Source: JAKFEW01 sp036675505
GTDB taxonomy: Bacteria > Cyanobacteriota > Sericytochromatia > S15B-MN24 > JAQBPE01
Length of the DNA stretch: 48,683 bases
Assembly: GCA_036675505.1 (NCBI GenBank)
Contig: JAKFEW010000033.1
Coordinates: 1 to 48,683, forward strand
Direction of reading: 5' to 3'
The translations under genes were made by a program, and so were the position numbers. Shown here piece by piece: positions 21,778 to 30,303 of the stretch. The notes under the pieces were generated by a model. The model saw only the letters and a list, made by a program, of their open reading frames with translations. It ran no database searches and had not been told where the DNA came from. The first letter of the stretch is position 1. Every line of letters starts with the position of its first letter.

Positions 21778-22290
21778 ATGTTTTACCCCAAAAGCAGCCG
21801 AGCGTACCGCACCACGCGTGTCTTCGCCGTGACCACCACCTGCATCGCGCTCGCCGGGTGCGGGCCGATCAACCCGAACTTCGAGACGCTCTGGAAGCCG
21901 GACGCCGAGAATTACACCGTCGAAGGGGCCGTGACCCGCGGATTTTCGAGCTTCCCCCGCGTCGGCTACGTGCAAGGCGAGGGCGAGAGCACCGATCGGG
22001 GCAGCTTCAAGATCACCGGCCCCCAGGGCGCGGGCATCACCTCGCAGGGCATCTACGTGCCCTCCGAGGTGATCACCCTCGACGCCGAGAACCGTTTCAA
22101 GAAGTCCTTCCGCGTACGACCGCGCTACGCGTTGATCCGCATCTTCGCCTGGGACGACATCAACCGCAACGGCTCCCGCGACCTCAACGAGCAGGTGGCC
22201 GGCGAGTGGGAGCTCAAGAAGGAAGACCAGCGCGGCTGGAGCTTCAACGCCCCCGCCTGGAACCAGTTCAACTTCACCTTCACGCGGTAG
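21778..22290 (+). CDS. small lipoprotein with an SdrD_B/transthyretin-like beta domain
   Basis: The ATG at 21778 is preferred because it is followed by a compact lipoprotein signal (RVFAVTTTCIALAGC). An in-frame ATG at 21721 would add 19 unlikely residues and overlap a possible -10 (TATAAC at 21733). The mature part of about 140 residues is beta-rich. It contains DDINRNGSRDLNE, a calcium-loop-like DxNxNGxxD pattern seen in SdrD_B and related domains, preceded by a YALIRIFAW strand. GGAGG lies 13 bases upstream, rather far. It is divergent from clpS, with about 97 bases between. It is likely a small envelope protein of unknown role. The next gene, rplS, faces it. Confidence 0.72.
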   Translation: MFYPKSSRAYRTTRVFAVTTTCIALAGCGPINPNFETLWKPDAENYTVEGAVTRGFSSFPRVGYVQGEGESTDRGSFKITGPQGAGITSQGIYVPSEVITLDAENRFKKSFRVRPRYALIRIFAWDDINRNGSRDLNEQVAGEWELKKEDQRGWSFNAPAWNQFNFTFTR

Positions 22291-22296
22291 GCGAAC

Positions 22297-22325
22297 AAAA
22301 AGCCCCGGTTCCGAGGAACCAGGGC
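22297..22325 (-). terminator. intrinsic terminator of rplS
   Basis: On the minus strand GCCCtGGTTCC and GGAACCgGGGC pair around a very short loop, and TTTTT follows. It starts 22 bases after the rplS stop and also lies just past the stop of the facing lipoprotein gene. Confidence 0.85.
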
Positions 22326-22346
22326 CGGGATTGCGAGGAGCGGGTC

Positions 22347-22781
22347 TTAGCTTTCGGCTGCCGCAGGGGCAGGCGCAGCAGCGGCCGCGGCGGCCTTGGC
22401 GGCACCCTTGATCGGGCGGGCAGTGACCTTTTCCTTGATGCGGGTCGCCTTGCCCTGCAGGCCGCGCAGGTAGTACAGCTTCGCGCGACGAACGTCGCCG
22501 CGACGCAGGACTTCGATGCGGTCCACGCGGGGCGAGTGCAGCGGGAAGGTGCGCTCGACGCCGACACCCTGGAAAATCCGGCGGACGACCACAGCGCGGT
22601 TCACGCCGGTGTTCTGGAGCTTGATCACGGTGCCTTCGTAGGCCTGGATGCGCTCCTTGCCGCCTTCGCGGATCTTCGCGAACACCTTCACGGTGTCGCC
22701 GGGGTTCAAAGCGGGCACGGTGGCCTTGAGGTGGCCCTTCTCGATCGACTCGAGGATCTCGCGGGCGTTGATCTTGGACAT
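22347..22781 (-). CDS. rplS: 50S ribosomal protein L19
   Basis: L19 sits at the interface of the ribosomal subunits. The core (about 1-118) has the family pattern: LNPGDTVKVFAKIREGGKER, QAYEGTVI, FQGVGVERTFPLHSP, DRIEVLRRGDVRRAKLYYLR and KATRIKEK. The last 25 residues are an Ala/Pro-rich tail (AAAAAAAPAPAAAES) absent from most L19 proteins, giving 144 residues instead of about 115. GGAG lies 11 bases before the ATG. The usual neighbours rpsP, rimM and trmD are missing. It is downstream of mglA on the same strand with a 120-bp gap containing a TATAGA that could be its own -10 box. A terminator follows it. Confidence 0.97.
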   Translation of the reverse strand: MSKINAREILESIEKGHLKATVPALNPGDTVKVFAKIREGGKERIQAYEGTVIKLQNTGVNRAVVVRRIFQGVGVERTFPLHSPRVDRIEVLRRGDVRRAKLYYLRGLQGKATRIKEKVTARPIKGAAKAAAAAAAPAPAAAES

Positions 22782-22901
22782 TTGAAAGGGAGCTCCTTGG
22801 AAGACAGGCAGGCGGCCTACGCGCGGACGCCTGCGCCCGCGGCTCTATAGGCGACGAGCAAATAATGTACCACGTGGCCCGAAATTTGATCCAGCGATCG
22901 A

Positions 22902-23480
22902 TCAGGAAAGACGGGCCAGGACGGCCTTGCTCAGCGCCTTGAGCGTGTCGAACACGCCAGCGCCCTGGTAGGCGACCGCCTGGAATTCGGGCACGCCGCG
23001 CGGGTTCAGCGCGCGGTGCAGATCCTCGACCGGCACGGCGGTGGGAAGATCGCGCTTGTTGTACTGGAGCACCCAGGGCACGTCGTCCAGGCTCAGCCCA
23101 TACTCGGCCAGGTTCTCTTCCATGTTCTTGAGCGACTCGATGTTCTCGTCCCACTTCTCGCGTTGCGAGTCGGCGACGAACACGATGCCGTCCACGCCGT
23201 TCAGGATCAGCTTGCGGCTCGCGTTGTATTCCACCTGGCCGGGCACCGTGTAGAGCGCGAAGCGCGTCTTGAAGCCCTGGACGCTGCCGAGATCCAGCGA
23301 GAGGAAGTCGAAGTAGAGCGTCCGCTCGGTGGGCGTCGCGAGGTTGACCATTTCGCCGCGGATGTGCGGCGGCACCTGCTTGTGGATGAATTCCAGGTTG
23401 GTCGTCTTCCCACCGAGGCCGGTGCCGTAGTAGACCAGCTTGCAGTTGACTTCCCGGGTGGCGTAGTTGATGAGGGCCAC
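22902..23480 (-). CDS. mglA: MglA-like Ras-family GTPase
   Basis: MglA is a small GTPase that sets cell polarity and drives motility machinery in Myxococcus and others. The 192-residue protein has the P-loop GTGLGGKTT at 19-27 and the NKRD guanine motif at 141-144. TVPGQ at 78-82 replaces the usual DxxGQ, a mark of the MglA group. The GTG start has AGGAGG five bases upstream. It lies 36 bases downstream of a Roadblock/LC7 protein, the family to which the GTPase-activating partner MglB belongs, and a PATAN protein precedes both. The three are probably one transcript. Whether it controls gliding, type IV pili or another polar system cannot be told from this window. Confidence 0.93.
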   Translation of the reverse strand: MALINYATREVNCKLVYYGTGLGGKTTNLEFIHKQVPPHIRGEMVNLATPTERTLYFDFLSLDLGSVQGFKTRFALYTVPGQVEYNASRKLILNGVDGIVFVADSQREKWDENIESLKNMEENLAEYGLSLDDVPWVLQYNKRDLPTAVPVEDLHRALNPRGVPEFQAVAYQGAGVFDTLKALSKAVLARLS

Positions 23481-23516
23481 GCTGGCCTCCTGGCAGTTAT
23501 GGGGGCTGTATCAGAG

Positions 23517-23981
23517 CTAGAACAGGTTGTCGATCGACTGGGAGAGGTTGCTCAAGGTTGGCTTCTTGTCGGTGTATAGCGCCCGCACCTGGGCGTTGAT
23601 CTTCTCGAGCGCCTGCATGGTCTTGAACTTCACCAGACCCACCGTGACCGACGGACCGAAGACGACCGCGACGGTGTCGGTGGTCTCGAGCTGCACGACG
23701 AAGATGCTCTCGGTCTTGCCCTGCTGGAACAGGGTCTTGAAGTTCTTCTCGCCGAGCAAGCGCGCGAGCGCCTTGGTCGACGCGAACGAACCGCTGATCA
23801 GCGCGGCCAGCGACAGGGTGTCCATCGTGCTGGTCTGCCCCTGGGCCGTGATGAGCTGGCCGCTCTTCTCGATCAGCAGAACGGCGCGCGCACCCGTGTC
23901 CTGCTGGAGCTGGGCGATCATCGCGTTGAGCGCGTTGACGCCGGCTTCGGTGAGAACCAGGTTGCCGGAGGGCTTCGCCAT
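23517..23981 (-). CDS. Roadblock/LC7-domain protein (MglB-like)
   Basis: Roadblock/LC7 proteins dimerise and bind Ras-like GTPases; MglB activates GTP hydrolysis by MglA. The start is the ATG at 23981 with AAGGA 8 bases upstream, giving 154 residues. The domain spans about 10-125: an N-terminal helix (GVNALNAMIAQLQQDTGARAVLLIEKSGQLI), SLAALISGSFASTKALARLLG, then SIFVVQLETTDTVAVVFG. A helical tail (130-154) extends past the fold. It lies between the PATAN gene and mglA with gaps of 11 and 36 bases, which supports a functional trio. GAP activity on the adjacent GTPase is inferred from family and position. Confidence 0.88.
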   Translation of the reverse strand: MAKPSGNLVLTEAGVNALNAMIAQLQQDTGARAVLLIEKSGQLITAQGQTSTMDTLSLAALISGSFASTKALARLLGEKNFKTLFQQGKTESIFVVQLETTDTVAVVFGPSVTVGLVKFKTMQALEKINAQVRALYTDKKPTLSNLSQSIDNLF

Positions 23982-23992
23982 GGGGAACGTCC

Positions 23993-24877
23993 TTAGAGCG
24001 GGGTGGTGATCGTCGAGTCGAGCTCGGCCCACAGCGCGCGCTGCGGCGCCGGGACCTCCTCGAGCAGAGGCTGCAGGACGCGATCGACGAAGGACGCGCC
24101 ATAGACCTTGGTGACGAACTCCTGCATCGTGGCGAGCAACGGCCGGTACGCGGCCAGGAGCTGTTCCTTGGACCAGTTGTCGGGCAGGCTGTCCTGCACG
24201 CGGCCGCCGCGCCAGCGCAGGCCGAGGGCCGCGGTGCGGGCCTGCTCGTTGAGCTGGGTCTCGAGGCCTTCCACCATCTTCACGCCGCTGATCGAGGCGA
24301 ACTGGGCGAAGAGCTCGTTGGCAACGCGTGCGAAAAGCTGCCGGAGCTGCTCCTCGGGTGCGCAGGAGAGGCCGACCTGGTCGTCGGCAAACAGCTTGGC
24401 AACCTGCTCGAGCACCGCGAGATCGCCCTGGCCGAGCTTGCGCACGAGGTCGCCGAAGGACATCCCGCTGCCGAGGACTTCCACGAGGGCCGGCTTGCCC
24501 TCCTGGTACATCAGCATCGGGTGCACCCAGGCGCGCGGCGAGAAGAAGTCAGGCAGCTCGTCGCGGATCTTCTGGTAGCGCTCGAGCCGGCGCATGCCTT
24601 CCTGGGTGACCGCCTCGAGCGGCAGCGCTTCGCCGGACGCGCCCGGATCGCCTTCGGCGAAATCGAACACGCCATGGGTCCACAAGAAAAGGTCCGCCGC
24701 CGCGTTCTCGCCGGTGAGGTTGCCCAACTTCGCGTCAAGCAGCTTGCCGTCGCGGAACAGGAACAGGCCCACGCGGCCCTCGCTGCGAAGCGTCAACGTG
24801 CCGGTGGCATTGCCGAGCGCGAGGATCTGGAGCAGGTCGGGGAGGCTGAAGTCCTGGAGGCTGCCTTCTTGGATCAT
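23993..24877 (-). CDS. PATAN/DUF4388-domain protein
   Basis: Residues about 5-78 match the PATAN (DUF4388) domain: GSLQDFSLPDLLQILALGNATGTLTL, GRVGLFLFRDGKLLDAKLG and AAADLFLWTHGVFDFAEG. The domain occurs at the N-terminus of PatA-type response regulators in Cyanobacteria and often beside Roadblock/MglA genes. The rest of the 294 residues (about 95-294) is mostly helical, with no receiver, GTPase or DNA-binding domain recognised. The ATG has AGGA about 12 bases upstream. It is the first of the PATAN-Roadblock-GTPase trio, 11 bases before the Roadblock gene. A scaffold or signal-input role for the GTPase switch is likely but inferred. Confidence 0.83.
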   Translation of the reverse strand: MIQEGSLQDFSLPDLLQILALGNATGTLTLRSEGRVGLFLFRDGKLLDAKLGNLTGENAAADLFLWTHGVFDFAEGDPGASGEALPLEAVTQEGMRRLERYQKIRDELPDFFSPRAWVHPMLMYQEGKPALVEVLGSGMSFGDLVRKLGQGDLAVLEQVAKLFADDQVGLSCAPEEQLRQLFARVANELFAQFASISGVKMVEGLETQLNEQARTAALGLRWRGGRVQDSLPDNWSKEQLLAAYRPLLATMQEFVTKVYGASFVDRVLQPLLEEVPAPQRALWAELDSTITTPL

Positions 24878-24911
24878 AGTGAAGATAGGTCCTTCCTGAG
24901 CCTGACGCCGT

Positions 24912-25889
24912 TCACCTGGCGATGATCAGCTTCTCGTGCGGGGGAGCGCCGCGTTCGCCCGTGGGAATGGTCAGGCTGGCGACGCGGACGCTGGTGCGGA
25001 ATTCCTTGACGAGGTCGACGAAGCCGGCTTCATCGAGGGGATAGCGGTCGTTGAACGCCAGGGCCCAGACCGGAAAGTGCGTGCAACGTCCCAGGAAGCG
25101 TCGCAAGGCCTCGGCGTAGAGGTCAGGATCGGTCAGGGGCAGTCCGAGGGTCGGTGGTCCCGGGATCACCGCAGCCGACCCTGGCAGAACCAGGTTCGGA
25201 TCACCCTTGACCCAGCTCTCGAAGAGCGCGAGGGGCTCGGGATACTCGAAATAGCCCTGATCGGTAGGAGGGTAACAGAAAAGCAAATCTGCTTCAACCC
25301 GCGATGCCAGGTGGTACGCGTCGCCCCGGAGTGCTTGATTGGGCAGCCCATTATTGAATACCCACGTGTTCACCGTTTGTAAATAATGCTGGAAGGCCAG
25401 CGCGGGCGTCAGCGGCTTATTTCCGAGCTCTCGGCGGTTGAAGGAAAGCCAGTACCACATCGTTTGGGCCACCGCGACGGCGCCCAGCGCCCGCTCCACC
25501 TCATCGACCTCCGGCCGTGCGAGGTGGGCGTTCCAGATGCCGAGCCAGATCGTCTCCTCGGGCGTGAAGAGTCGGTTGGCCCAGGGGCCGAAGCGCGTCG
25601 CGACGGCCGGGTCGCGGATCACCGCGAGCCATTCCTGGATGCGCGCCGAGGACACGAAGCGGTCGCCGTTGGCCACCAGCGCGCGCGCGAAGCAGTAGTG
25701 GCTCTCCAGCAGGTCCGACGTCACGACGCGCTTGCCCGCCCGCTTGAAGTAGCGCGACACCGTCGCCTCGCCTGCGAAGGGCTCGTAGACGCTCTTGAAG
25801 GCGATCCCCGCCAGCTGCTCGTCGATCCAGCTGGGCGACAGCCACTTGGCGCGCACGGACGCGCGCAGCGCCCGGCCCTTCATGGACAC
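24912..25889 (-). CDS. D12-class adenine methylase homologue with a degenerate catalytic motif
   Basis: D12 (Dam-like) methylases transfer a methyl group from SAM to adenine N6. The 325-residue protein has motif I YEPFAG at 35-40 with following VTSD, a long helical middle, VWALAFNDRYPL and a HEKLIIAR end, all as in the family. The catalytic DPPY motif is replaced by YPPT at 206-209 (LLFCYPPTDQGY), so methylation is doubtful; a binding-only role is possible. GTG at 25889 or ATG at 25883 could start it, and neither has a clear Shine-Dalgarno. Part of it (about 25240-25400) is visibly less GC-rich than its neighbours, hinting at transfer. There is no restriction enzyme nearby. It lies between a lipoprotein and the PATAN gene on the same strand. 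Confidence 0.78.
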   Translation of the reverse strand: MSMKGRALRASVRAKWLSPSWIDEQLAGIAFKSVYEPFAGEATVSRYFKRAGKRVVTSDLLESHYCFARALVANGDRFVSSARIQEWLAVIRDPAVATRFGPWANRLFTPEETIWLGIWNAHLARPEVDEVERALGAVAVAQTMWYWLSFNRRELGNKPLTPALAFQHYLQTVNTWVFNNGLPNQALRGDAYHLASRVEADLLFCYPPTDQGYFEYPEPLALFESWVKGDPNLVLPGSAAVIPGPPTLGLPLTDPDLYAEALRRFLGRCTHFPVWALAFNDRYPLDEAGFVDLVKEFRTSVRVASLTIPTGERGAPPHEKLIIAR

Positions 25890-25926
25890 GGCCAGGCCAT
25901 CCGGCTTGGCCGGCGCCCCGCGCTCG

Positions 25927-26604
25927 TCAAAAGTCCACCTGCCGAAAGCGGGTGGTGCCTGTGCCGCTCTCGCCGCCGTCGATCTCGACCGTCCACCAAT
26001 ACCGGCCGGGCGACACGTCCTGGCCGAAGATGGCGGTGGGCTCGCCGACCCAGGGGCTCTGCCACAGGCGACCGCCCTTGTTGTCCTTTTCGATCGTGAC
26101 GCGGTAGCGCTGGGCCCGCGGGTGGGTGCTCCAGTGGAACGGCACCACCGCTTCCGCGCTCACCAGCAGCGCCATGCCGGCCTCGGGGTAGAGCAGGCCG
26201 TTGTAGGCCACCTCGAAGCCGGGCACCTCCTTGCCGCCGCCGTCGACCAGGTCGAAGGCCAGGCTGCGCCAGTAGGCGACCTCATTGGGCCGGACCCCGG
26301 TCTCGAAGAGCTGCTCGTTGGGCACGGCTTGGCGATCGTCGCCGACGCCGGCATATTGAATCTGCCACTTGCCCGATGCGATGCCGTTGAACGTGTAGCG
26401 GCCGTTCGGGTCCGTGGCCGCGACCTTCGGGGTGGGGCCCGCGAGCGTGACGCGCTTGCCGGCCGCCGGCTTGCCGTCGTAGGTCACGACGCCGGTCACG
26501 ATCCCGGCCGCCGGCGCGCCGAACCCACAGCCGATCACCCCCGCGGCCAACGACAGCGGGAGCATGAGGATCAAGACGCGCAGGCGAGGGCTGAAAACGG
26601 ACAC
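25927..26604 (-). CDS. lipoprotein with a carboxypeptidase-regulatory-like domain
   Basis: The 225-residue protein begins with a hydrophobic signal ending in GVIGC, a plausible lipobox. Residues about 35-85 form a CarboxypepD_reg-like beta sandwich (GVVTYDGKPAAGKRVTLAG, DPNGRYTFNGIASGKW). The C-terminal part (about 145-225) has PFHWSTHPRAQRYRVTIEKD and WWTVEIDGG, which looks FnIII-like, much as in the lipoprotein at 9315. A GTG start is used. It begins 13 bases after the stop of the SLH porin gene, so the two are probably co-transcribed and both belong to the outer envelope. The ligand is unknown. Confidence 0.78.
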   Translation of the reverse strand: MSVFSPRLRVLILMLPLSLAAGVIGCGFGAPAAGIVTGVVTYDGKPAAGKRVTLAGPTPKVAATDPNGRYTFNGIASGKWQIQYAGVGDDRQAVPNEQLFETGVRPNEVAYWRSLAFDLVDGGGKEVPGFEVAYNGLLYPEAGMALLVSAEAVVPFHWSTHPRAQRYRVTIEKDNKGGRLWQSPWVGEPTAIFGQDVSPGRYWWTVEIDGGESGTGTTRFRQVDF

Positions 26605-26617
26605 CGCCCCGATAGTA

Positions 26618-28171
26618 TCAGAACTTGAGCGTCGACTTGAGCAGAATCGATTCGGAGGTGATCGGGTCGCTGGCGTTCGGCACGATGATGTTCTCGATCA
26701 ACTTCGCCTGGGCGTTGTACTCGACGATCAGCCCGGGGATCAGCGGGTTCTCGATGCCGAGCTGGACGCTCAGGCCGGCGTTCTTGCCGAGGGCCTGGCC
26801 GCCCGCGCCGGTGGTGTCCTTGGAGTCTTTGCGGGCGGGCGCGCTCACGGTGTAGTTGTCGAGGCCGGCGATCAGGATCGAGGGCGTCTTGAAGCGGCCG
26901 CCGAACAGCTCGCGGGCCGGCAGGCCGATGATCGCGCCATAGCTCAGCACGTCCACGCTCTTGCCCGGATCCGAGCTCGAGCTGACCACCGCGTTGACGT
27001 CGATGCCCGCGAGCGAGGCGCGCAGGCCGCCGCCGTACTGGGTGATGGCGTCGTTCGTGACGTTGAGCTGGAGGGTGCCGCCGACCGGCGCCTCGCCGCC
27101 GACGTCGAGCACCGCGGCCGTGTTGTAGGAGGTCTTCACCCGCTGGGTCGTGTTGAGCAGCTGCTGGGTGATCGCCTTGTGGTCCGTCTCGAAGCCGGCC
27201 TTGAGGGCGACCGGTCCGAAGGCGGCGCCGAGCTGGGCGATCACGATGTTGGAGTTCACGCCGCCGGACACGGTCACGGGGCCGAGCGGCGCCTCGACGG
27301 TCGCGCCGACGTCGCTGCCGACGCGCAGCGCAGCGGCGTCGGGCCCGAGCGCGCCCACGCCGACGATGAAATCGCCGGCCTTGAAGCTCTGATCCGTGCT
27401 GGGGCCGAAGCCCACCAGCCACAGCGGGAACCGGCCGACGTTCACCGTGGCGGCGCCGACCTTCGAGGTCACGCGGGCGCTCTTGACGTTGATGGTGTCC
27501 GCGGTCGGCGTCTTGCCGAGCGCGCCCGACATGACGGCCGGGACGTCGCCGGAGCCCGAGGCCTTGATCGTGCCGCCGATCAAGGTGTCGTAGCTGGTCG
27601 CCTCGGAGACGTTGCCCTTGAAGGTGACTGAGAGGCCGGTCGAGATATAAGGCGCCGTGCGATCCTTGCCGATGTCGAGGGTCTCGTCGCCGAGCAACGT
27701 GTCGACGCGGCCCTTGACCGTCACCATCTTGGCGAGCTTGTCCTGAAGCTCCTTGAGGCCGACTTCGCCCTTCTTCACGCGGCCATCGAGGTCGTCGAGC
27801 TCCTTCTTGAACTCCCCGCGCAGGCGGTCGACGGTGGCGCGGTCGGCGGCCGGGATCGGGGCTGTGGGCGCAGCGACGGGCGTGCCCTGGCCGATCGTGT
27901 CCATCTTCTGCATGACGCGGGTCAACGCGGCGGCGAGCTCGTAGCGGGTGACGGTCTTGGTGCCCCGGAAGGTGTTGTCGGGGAAGCCCTCCATGACGCC
28001 ATAGCGCTCGGTGAGCTGTTGGATCGCCTTGAAGGCCCAGTGTTCGGGCGGCAAGTCTTGCATCTCCGCCGCCGTGACGGCGTGGGCAGGCATCGTGGCG
28101 AGGGGCGCGGCCACCAATCCCAGCGCGCCGGCCAGCGCAAGCGCGATCCGGGCGGGACGATGCAAGGTCAA
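26618..28171 (-). CDS. outer-membrane porin with an SLH domain
   Basis: SLH-porins link the outer membrane to the cell wall and form channels; they are typical of Cyanobacteria and their relatives, Negativicutes and Deinococcus-Thermus. The TTG at 28171 is the start because AGGAGG lies five bases upstream; the frame reaches 28222 but the extension breaks the signal peptide. The 517-residue protein has a signal peptide cleaved near residue 31 (PAHA). One SLH domain follows at about 37-90 (PEHWAFKAIQQL, GFPDNTFRGTKTVTRYELAAAL), then a coiled coil (about 110-150) and a long run of amphipathic beta strands ending in LKSTLKF. The final Phe is the outer-membrane barrel signal. Confidence 0.92.
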   Translation of the reverse strand: MTLHRPARIALALAGALGLVAAPLATMPAHAVTAAEMQDLPPEHWAFKAIQQLTERYGVMEGFPDNTFRGTKTVTRYELAAALTRVMQKMDTIGQGTPVAAPTAPIPAADRATVDRLRGEFKKELDDLDGRVKKGEVGLKELQDKLAKMVTVKGRVDTLLGDETLDIGKDRTAPYISTGLSVTFKGNVSEATSYDTLIGGTIKASGSGDVPAVMSGALGKTPTADTINVKSARVTSKVGAATVNVGRFPLWLVGFGPSTDQSFKAGDFIVGVGALGPDAAALRVGSDVGATVEAPLGPVTVSGGVNSNIVIAQLGAAFGPVALKAGFETDHKAITQQLLNTTQRVKTSYNTAAVLDVGGEAPVGGTLQLNVTNDAITQYGGGLRASLAGIDVNAVVSSSSDPGKSVDVLSYGAIIGLPARELFGGRFKTPSILIAGLDNYTVSAPARKDSKDTTGAGGQALGKNAGLSVQLGIENPLIPGLIVEYNAQAKLIENIIVPNASDPITSESILLKSTLKF

Positions 28172-28263
28172 AGCGGCCTCCTCTGGTACGATGCGGGCAA
28201 GATCGATGGAGCCGACGGCCAATCATCTGGTCGTCCGCTTTTTAATACCCATGAAGGGCCGCG

Positions 28264-29538
28264 TCAGAACGGGCGCTGTTCGCCTTCGGCCAGTCGACGT
28301 TGTAGGTCGTCGAGGCGCGCGGTCATGCGGGCGATCGCCGCCGCCGCGTCGCCGCCCGCGCTCTGCTGGCCGATGGCGCCCGCCATCAGGTCGAGGTCCG
28401 CCCGCAGCGCGCGCTCGAGCTCGGCGGCGTAGCGCCGGCCTTCGGTGAGGCGCGAGGTGACATCCTCGTAGACGGTCTGCATCTGCGTGTCGCCGGCGTC
28501 GACGCGGCGCGCGAGCGCCTCGTAGAGCCGGGCGTTCTCCAGCGCCATCGCGATCTGGCCCGCCAGCTGGCTCGCCAGCGGCACGAGCGACTCATCCAGC
28601 GCGCACGCGCGGCCAGCCTTGAACCAGAACATGGCGCCGACCGGCTCGCCGCGGACCAGCAACGGCAGCCCCAGGGTCGAGCCGACGCCCAGCTGCGCCC
28701 TGATGTCCGGCATGATGTATGGATCGTCGGAAAGGTTCGAAGCGACGTAGGGGCGGCGCGTGGCGAACAGCCGGCCGGTCAGGCTCTCGTCCGGGCGCAG
28801 CGGCCGCACGCGCAACCAGGTCGCGAACCGCTCGCGTTGCTCCGGGTCGCGGTGGTAGACCGCCGTCGGCGGCAACGTGCCGCTGGCCGGGTCGAGCAGC
28901 TGGATCGTGCACATGGTGAGCCCGAAGGCGTCGACCACGCGCCGCGCGATCGCATCGAGCAGGTCCTGGAGGCACATGGTGCTCATGAGGATCGCCGTGC
29001 AATCGGCCAGCAGCGCCATGTCGTGCGAGCAGGCCTCGGCCTGGCCGTAGAGCCGGGCGTTCGCGAGCGCCAGCGCCACGCGGTTCGAGATGATGCCGAT
29101 CAGCTGGGCCTCGAACTCGGTGTACGGCTCGGCCTCGAGCCGCGCGCAGACCAGCCAGCCGAGCGGGCCGGTCGGCGTGCAGAGCGGCATCGCGATCAAC
29201 GCGCCCAGGCGGCGCTTGCCGAACGCGCCGGCGCTGGAGAGGCGATCGGCATAGAGGTTGTGCGGCTGCGGGTCGCCCGTGCCGAGCTCGAGCATGGCCC
29301 AGAGCTGCTCGGCCTTCTTGGCGGTGAGGCCGAACGCACCTATCAGCTCGGGCGCGCCGTCCTGCGTGACCCAAAGCGCCGCGAGCGGCGAGCGGAACAG
29401 GCGCGCGCCGCGTTCGAGCAGCGCCGCCGTGATCTCGCGCGGATCCAGGCTGATGGGCAGGGCCCAGAGCAGCTCGTTCAACTCCCCGACGGCGCCCGCG
29501 GCGAGTTCGTCGGCCGACCCGGCACCCCCCAAGGCCAT
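28264..29538 (-). CDS. tandem GAF-domain protein with C-terminal coiled coil
   Basis: The 424-residue protein carries two GAF-like sensor domains. The first is at about 30-170 (FRSPLAALWVTQDG, LGALIAMPLCTPTGPLGWLVCARL, ALANARLYGQ). The second is at about 180-340 (DAFGLTMCTIQLLD, DESLTGRLFATRRPYVASNL, GLPLLVRGEPVGAMFWF, ALENARLYEAL). A coiled coil of about 80 residues follows. There is no histidine kinase, GGDEF, EAL or phosphatase domain, so any output must come through a partner. The ATG lies 5 bases after the stop of the PilZ gene, which implies co-transcription, and the LysM gene lies before that. The GAF ligand is not predictable; no conserved bilin-binding Cys motif is obvious. Confidence 0.85.
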   Translation of the reverse strand: MALGGAGSADELAAGAVGELNELLWALPISLDPREITAALLERGARLFRSPLAALWVTQDGAPELIGAFGLTAKKAEQLWAMLELGTGDPQPHNLYADRLSSAGAFGKRRLGALIAMPLCTPTGPLGWLVCARLEAEPYTEFEAQLIGIISNRVALALANARLYGQAEACSHDMALLADCTAILMSTMCLQDLLDAIARRVVDAFGLTMCTIQLLDPASGTLPPTAVYHRDPEQRERFATWLRVRPLRPDESLTGRLFATRRPYVASNLSDDPYIMPDIRAQLGVGSTLGLPLLVRGEPVGAMFWFKAGRACALDESLVPLASQLAGQIAMALENARLYEALARRVDAGDTQMQTVYEDVTSRLTEGRRYAAELERALRADLDLMAGAIGQQSAGGDAAAAIARMTARLDDLQRRLAEGEQRPF

Positions 29539-29543
29539 CGGCG

Positions 29544-30272
29544 CTACCAGTACCGGATCTTGCCGGGCTTGTAGAACTTCTCGCGCCGCCGCCAGTAGCG
29601 GGGCTCGTCCTCGTTCTTCCCGGCCGCTGGCTTCTGGCCCTCGCCGCCTTCCTCACCGCCGGGATCCTTGAGGTTGCGCATGCGGTTGAAGATCAGCCGG
29701 ATCAGCTTCGAGCGCTCGACCTCGTGGATGTCGACGAACTCGACCGGCGTGATCGATGCCGACGCCATCGTCTTGCGGATCACGCGGCCGGCCAGCGTCA
29801 GCGTTTCGGTCGGCAGGTGGACGCGGAACTTGTAGACGCCCGGCAGGACGGGCTGGTCGAAGTCGAGCAACATGCCGCCGCCGGAGAGGTTCACGGTGGT
29901 GCCGCGCGCCTTCACGTATTCCTTGCTGAAGCCGATGTTCTCGACCACCTCGAAAGGCAGCTCGATCGCGAGCCGGAAGAACTTACGACGCTCCTGATCG
30001 GGGGCCAGAGCCGGCTTGTCGTCGTCCGCGGGAAGCGGCACTTCGATCAGCATCTCGGAGTAATGGCTCTGGCGGCCGAGGTCGAACTTGATGACCTCGC
30101 CGTCCGGCAGGATCGCCCGCCCGATCACGCCCTGGTAGCCGCGCGCCGGCTGGTGGATCGCGACGCGAACCAGCAGCCGGTCTTCCTTGACCTCGACGAT
30201 CTTCCCGGTGACCTTCTGGCCATCCAGGGTGAGGACCATCGATGAGCCGAGCAGAGACGAATCGTCGCTCAT
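29544..30272 (-). CDS. PilZ-domain (c-di-GMP-binding) protein
   Basis: PilZ domains bind cyclic di-GMP and switch motility, exopolysaccharide or gene expression. Counting from the ATG at 30272 (a GTG three codons earlier is possible), the 242-residue protein has a YcgR-like N-terminal beta domain (about 5-90). The PilZ domain begins QERRKFFRL, with Arg96 and Arg100 as the RxxxR motif. NLSGGG at 128-133 is the D/NxSxxG motif, so ligand binding should be intact. The C-terminus (about 200-242) is charged and Trp/Tyr/Arg-rich (RYWRRREKFYKPGKIRYW). It lies between LysM and GAF genes on one strand. No cyclase or phosphodiesterase is in the window. Confidence 0.92.
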   Translation of the reverse strand: MSDDSSLLGSSMVLTLDGQKVTGKIVEVKEDRLLVRVAIHQPARGYQGVIGRAILPDGEVIKFDLGRQSHYSEMLIEVPLPADDDKPALAPDQERRKFFRLAIELPFEVVENIGFSKEYVKARGTTVNLSGGGMLLDFDQPVLPGVYKFRVHLPTETLTLAGRVIRKTMASASITPVEFVDIHEVERSKLIRLIFNRMRNLKDPGGEEGGEGQKPAAGKNEDEPRYWRRREKFYKPGKIRYW

Positions 30273-30303
30273 GGGCGGCACCGGACCCGTCCGGCCTTCA
30301 CGG

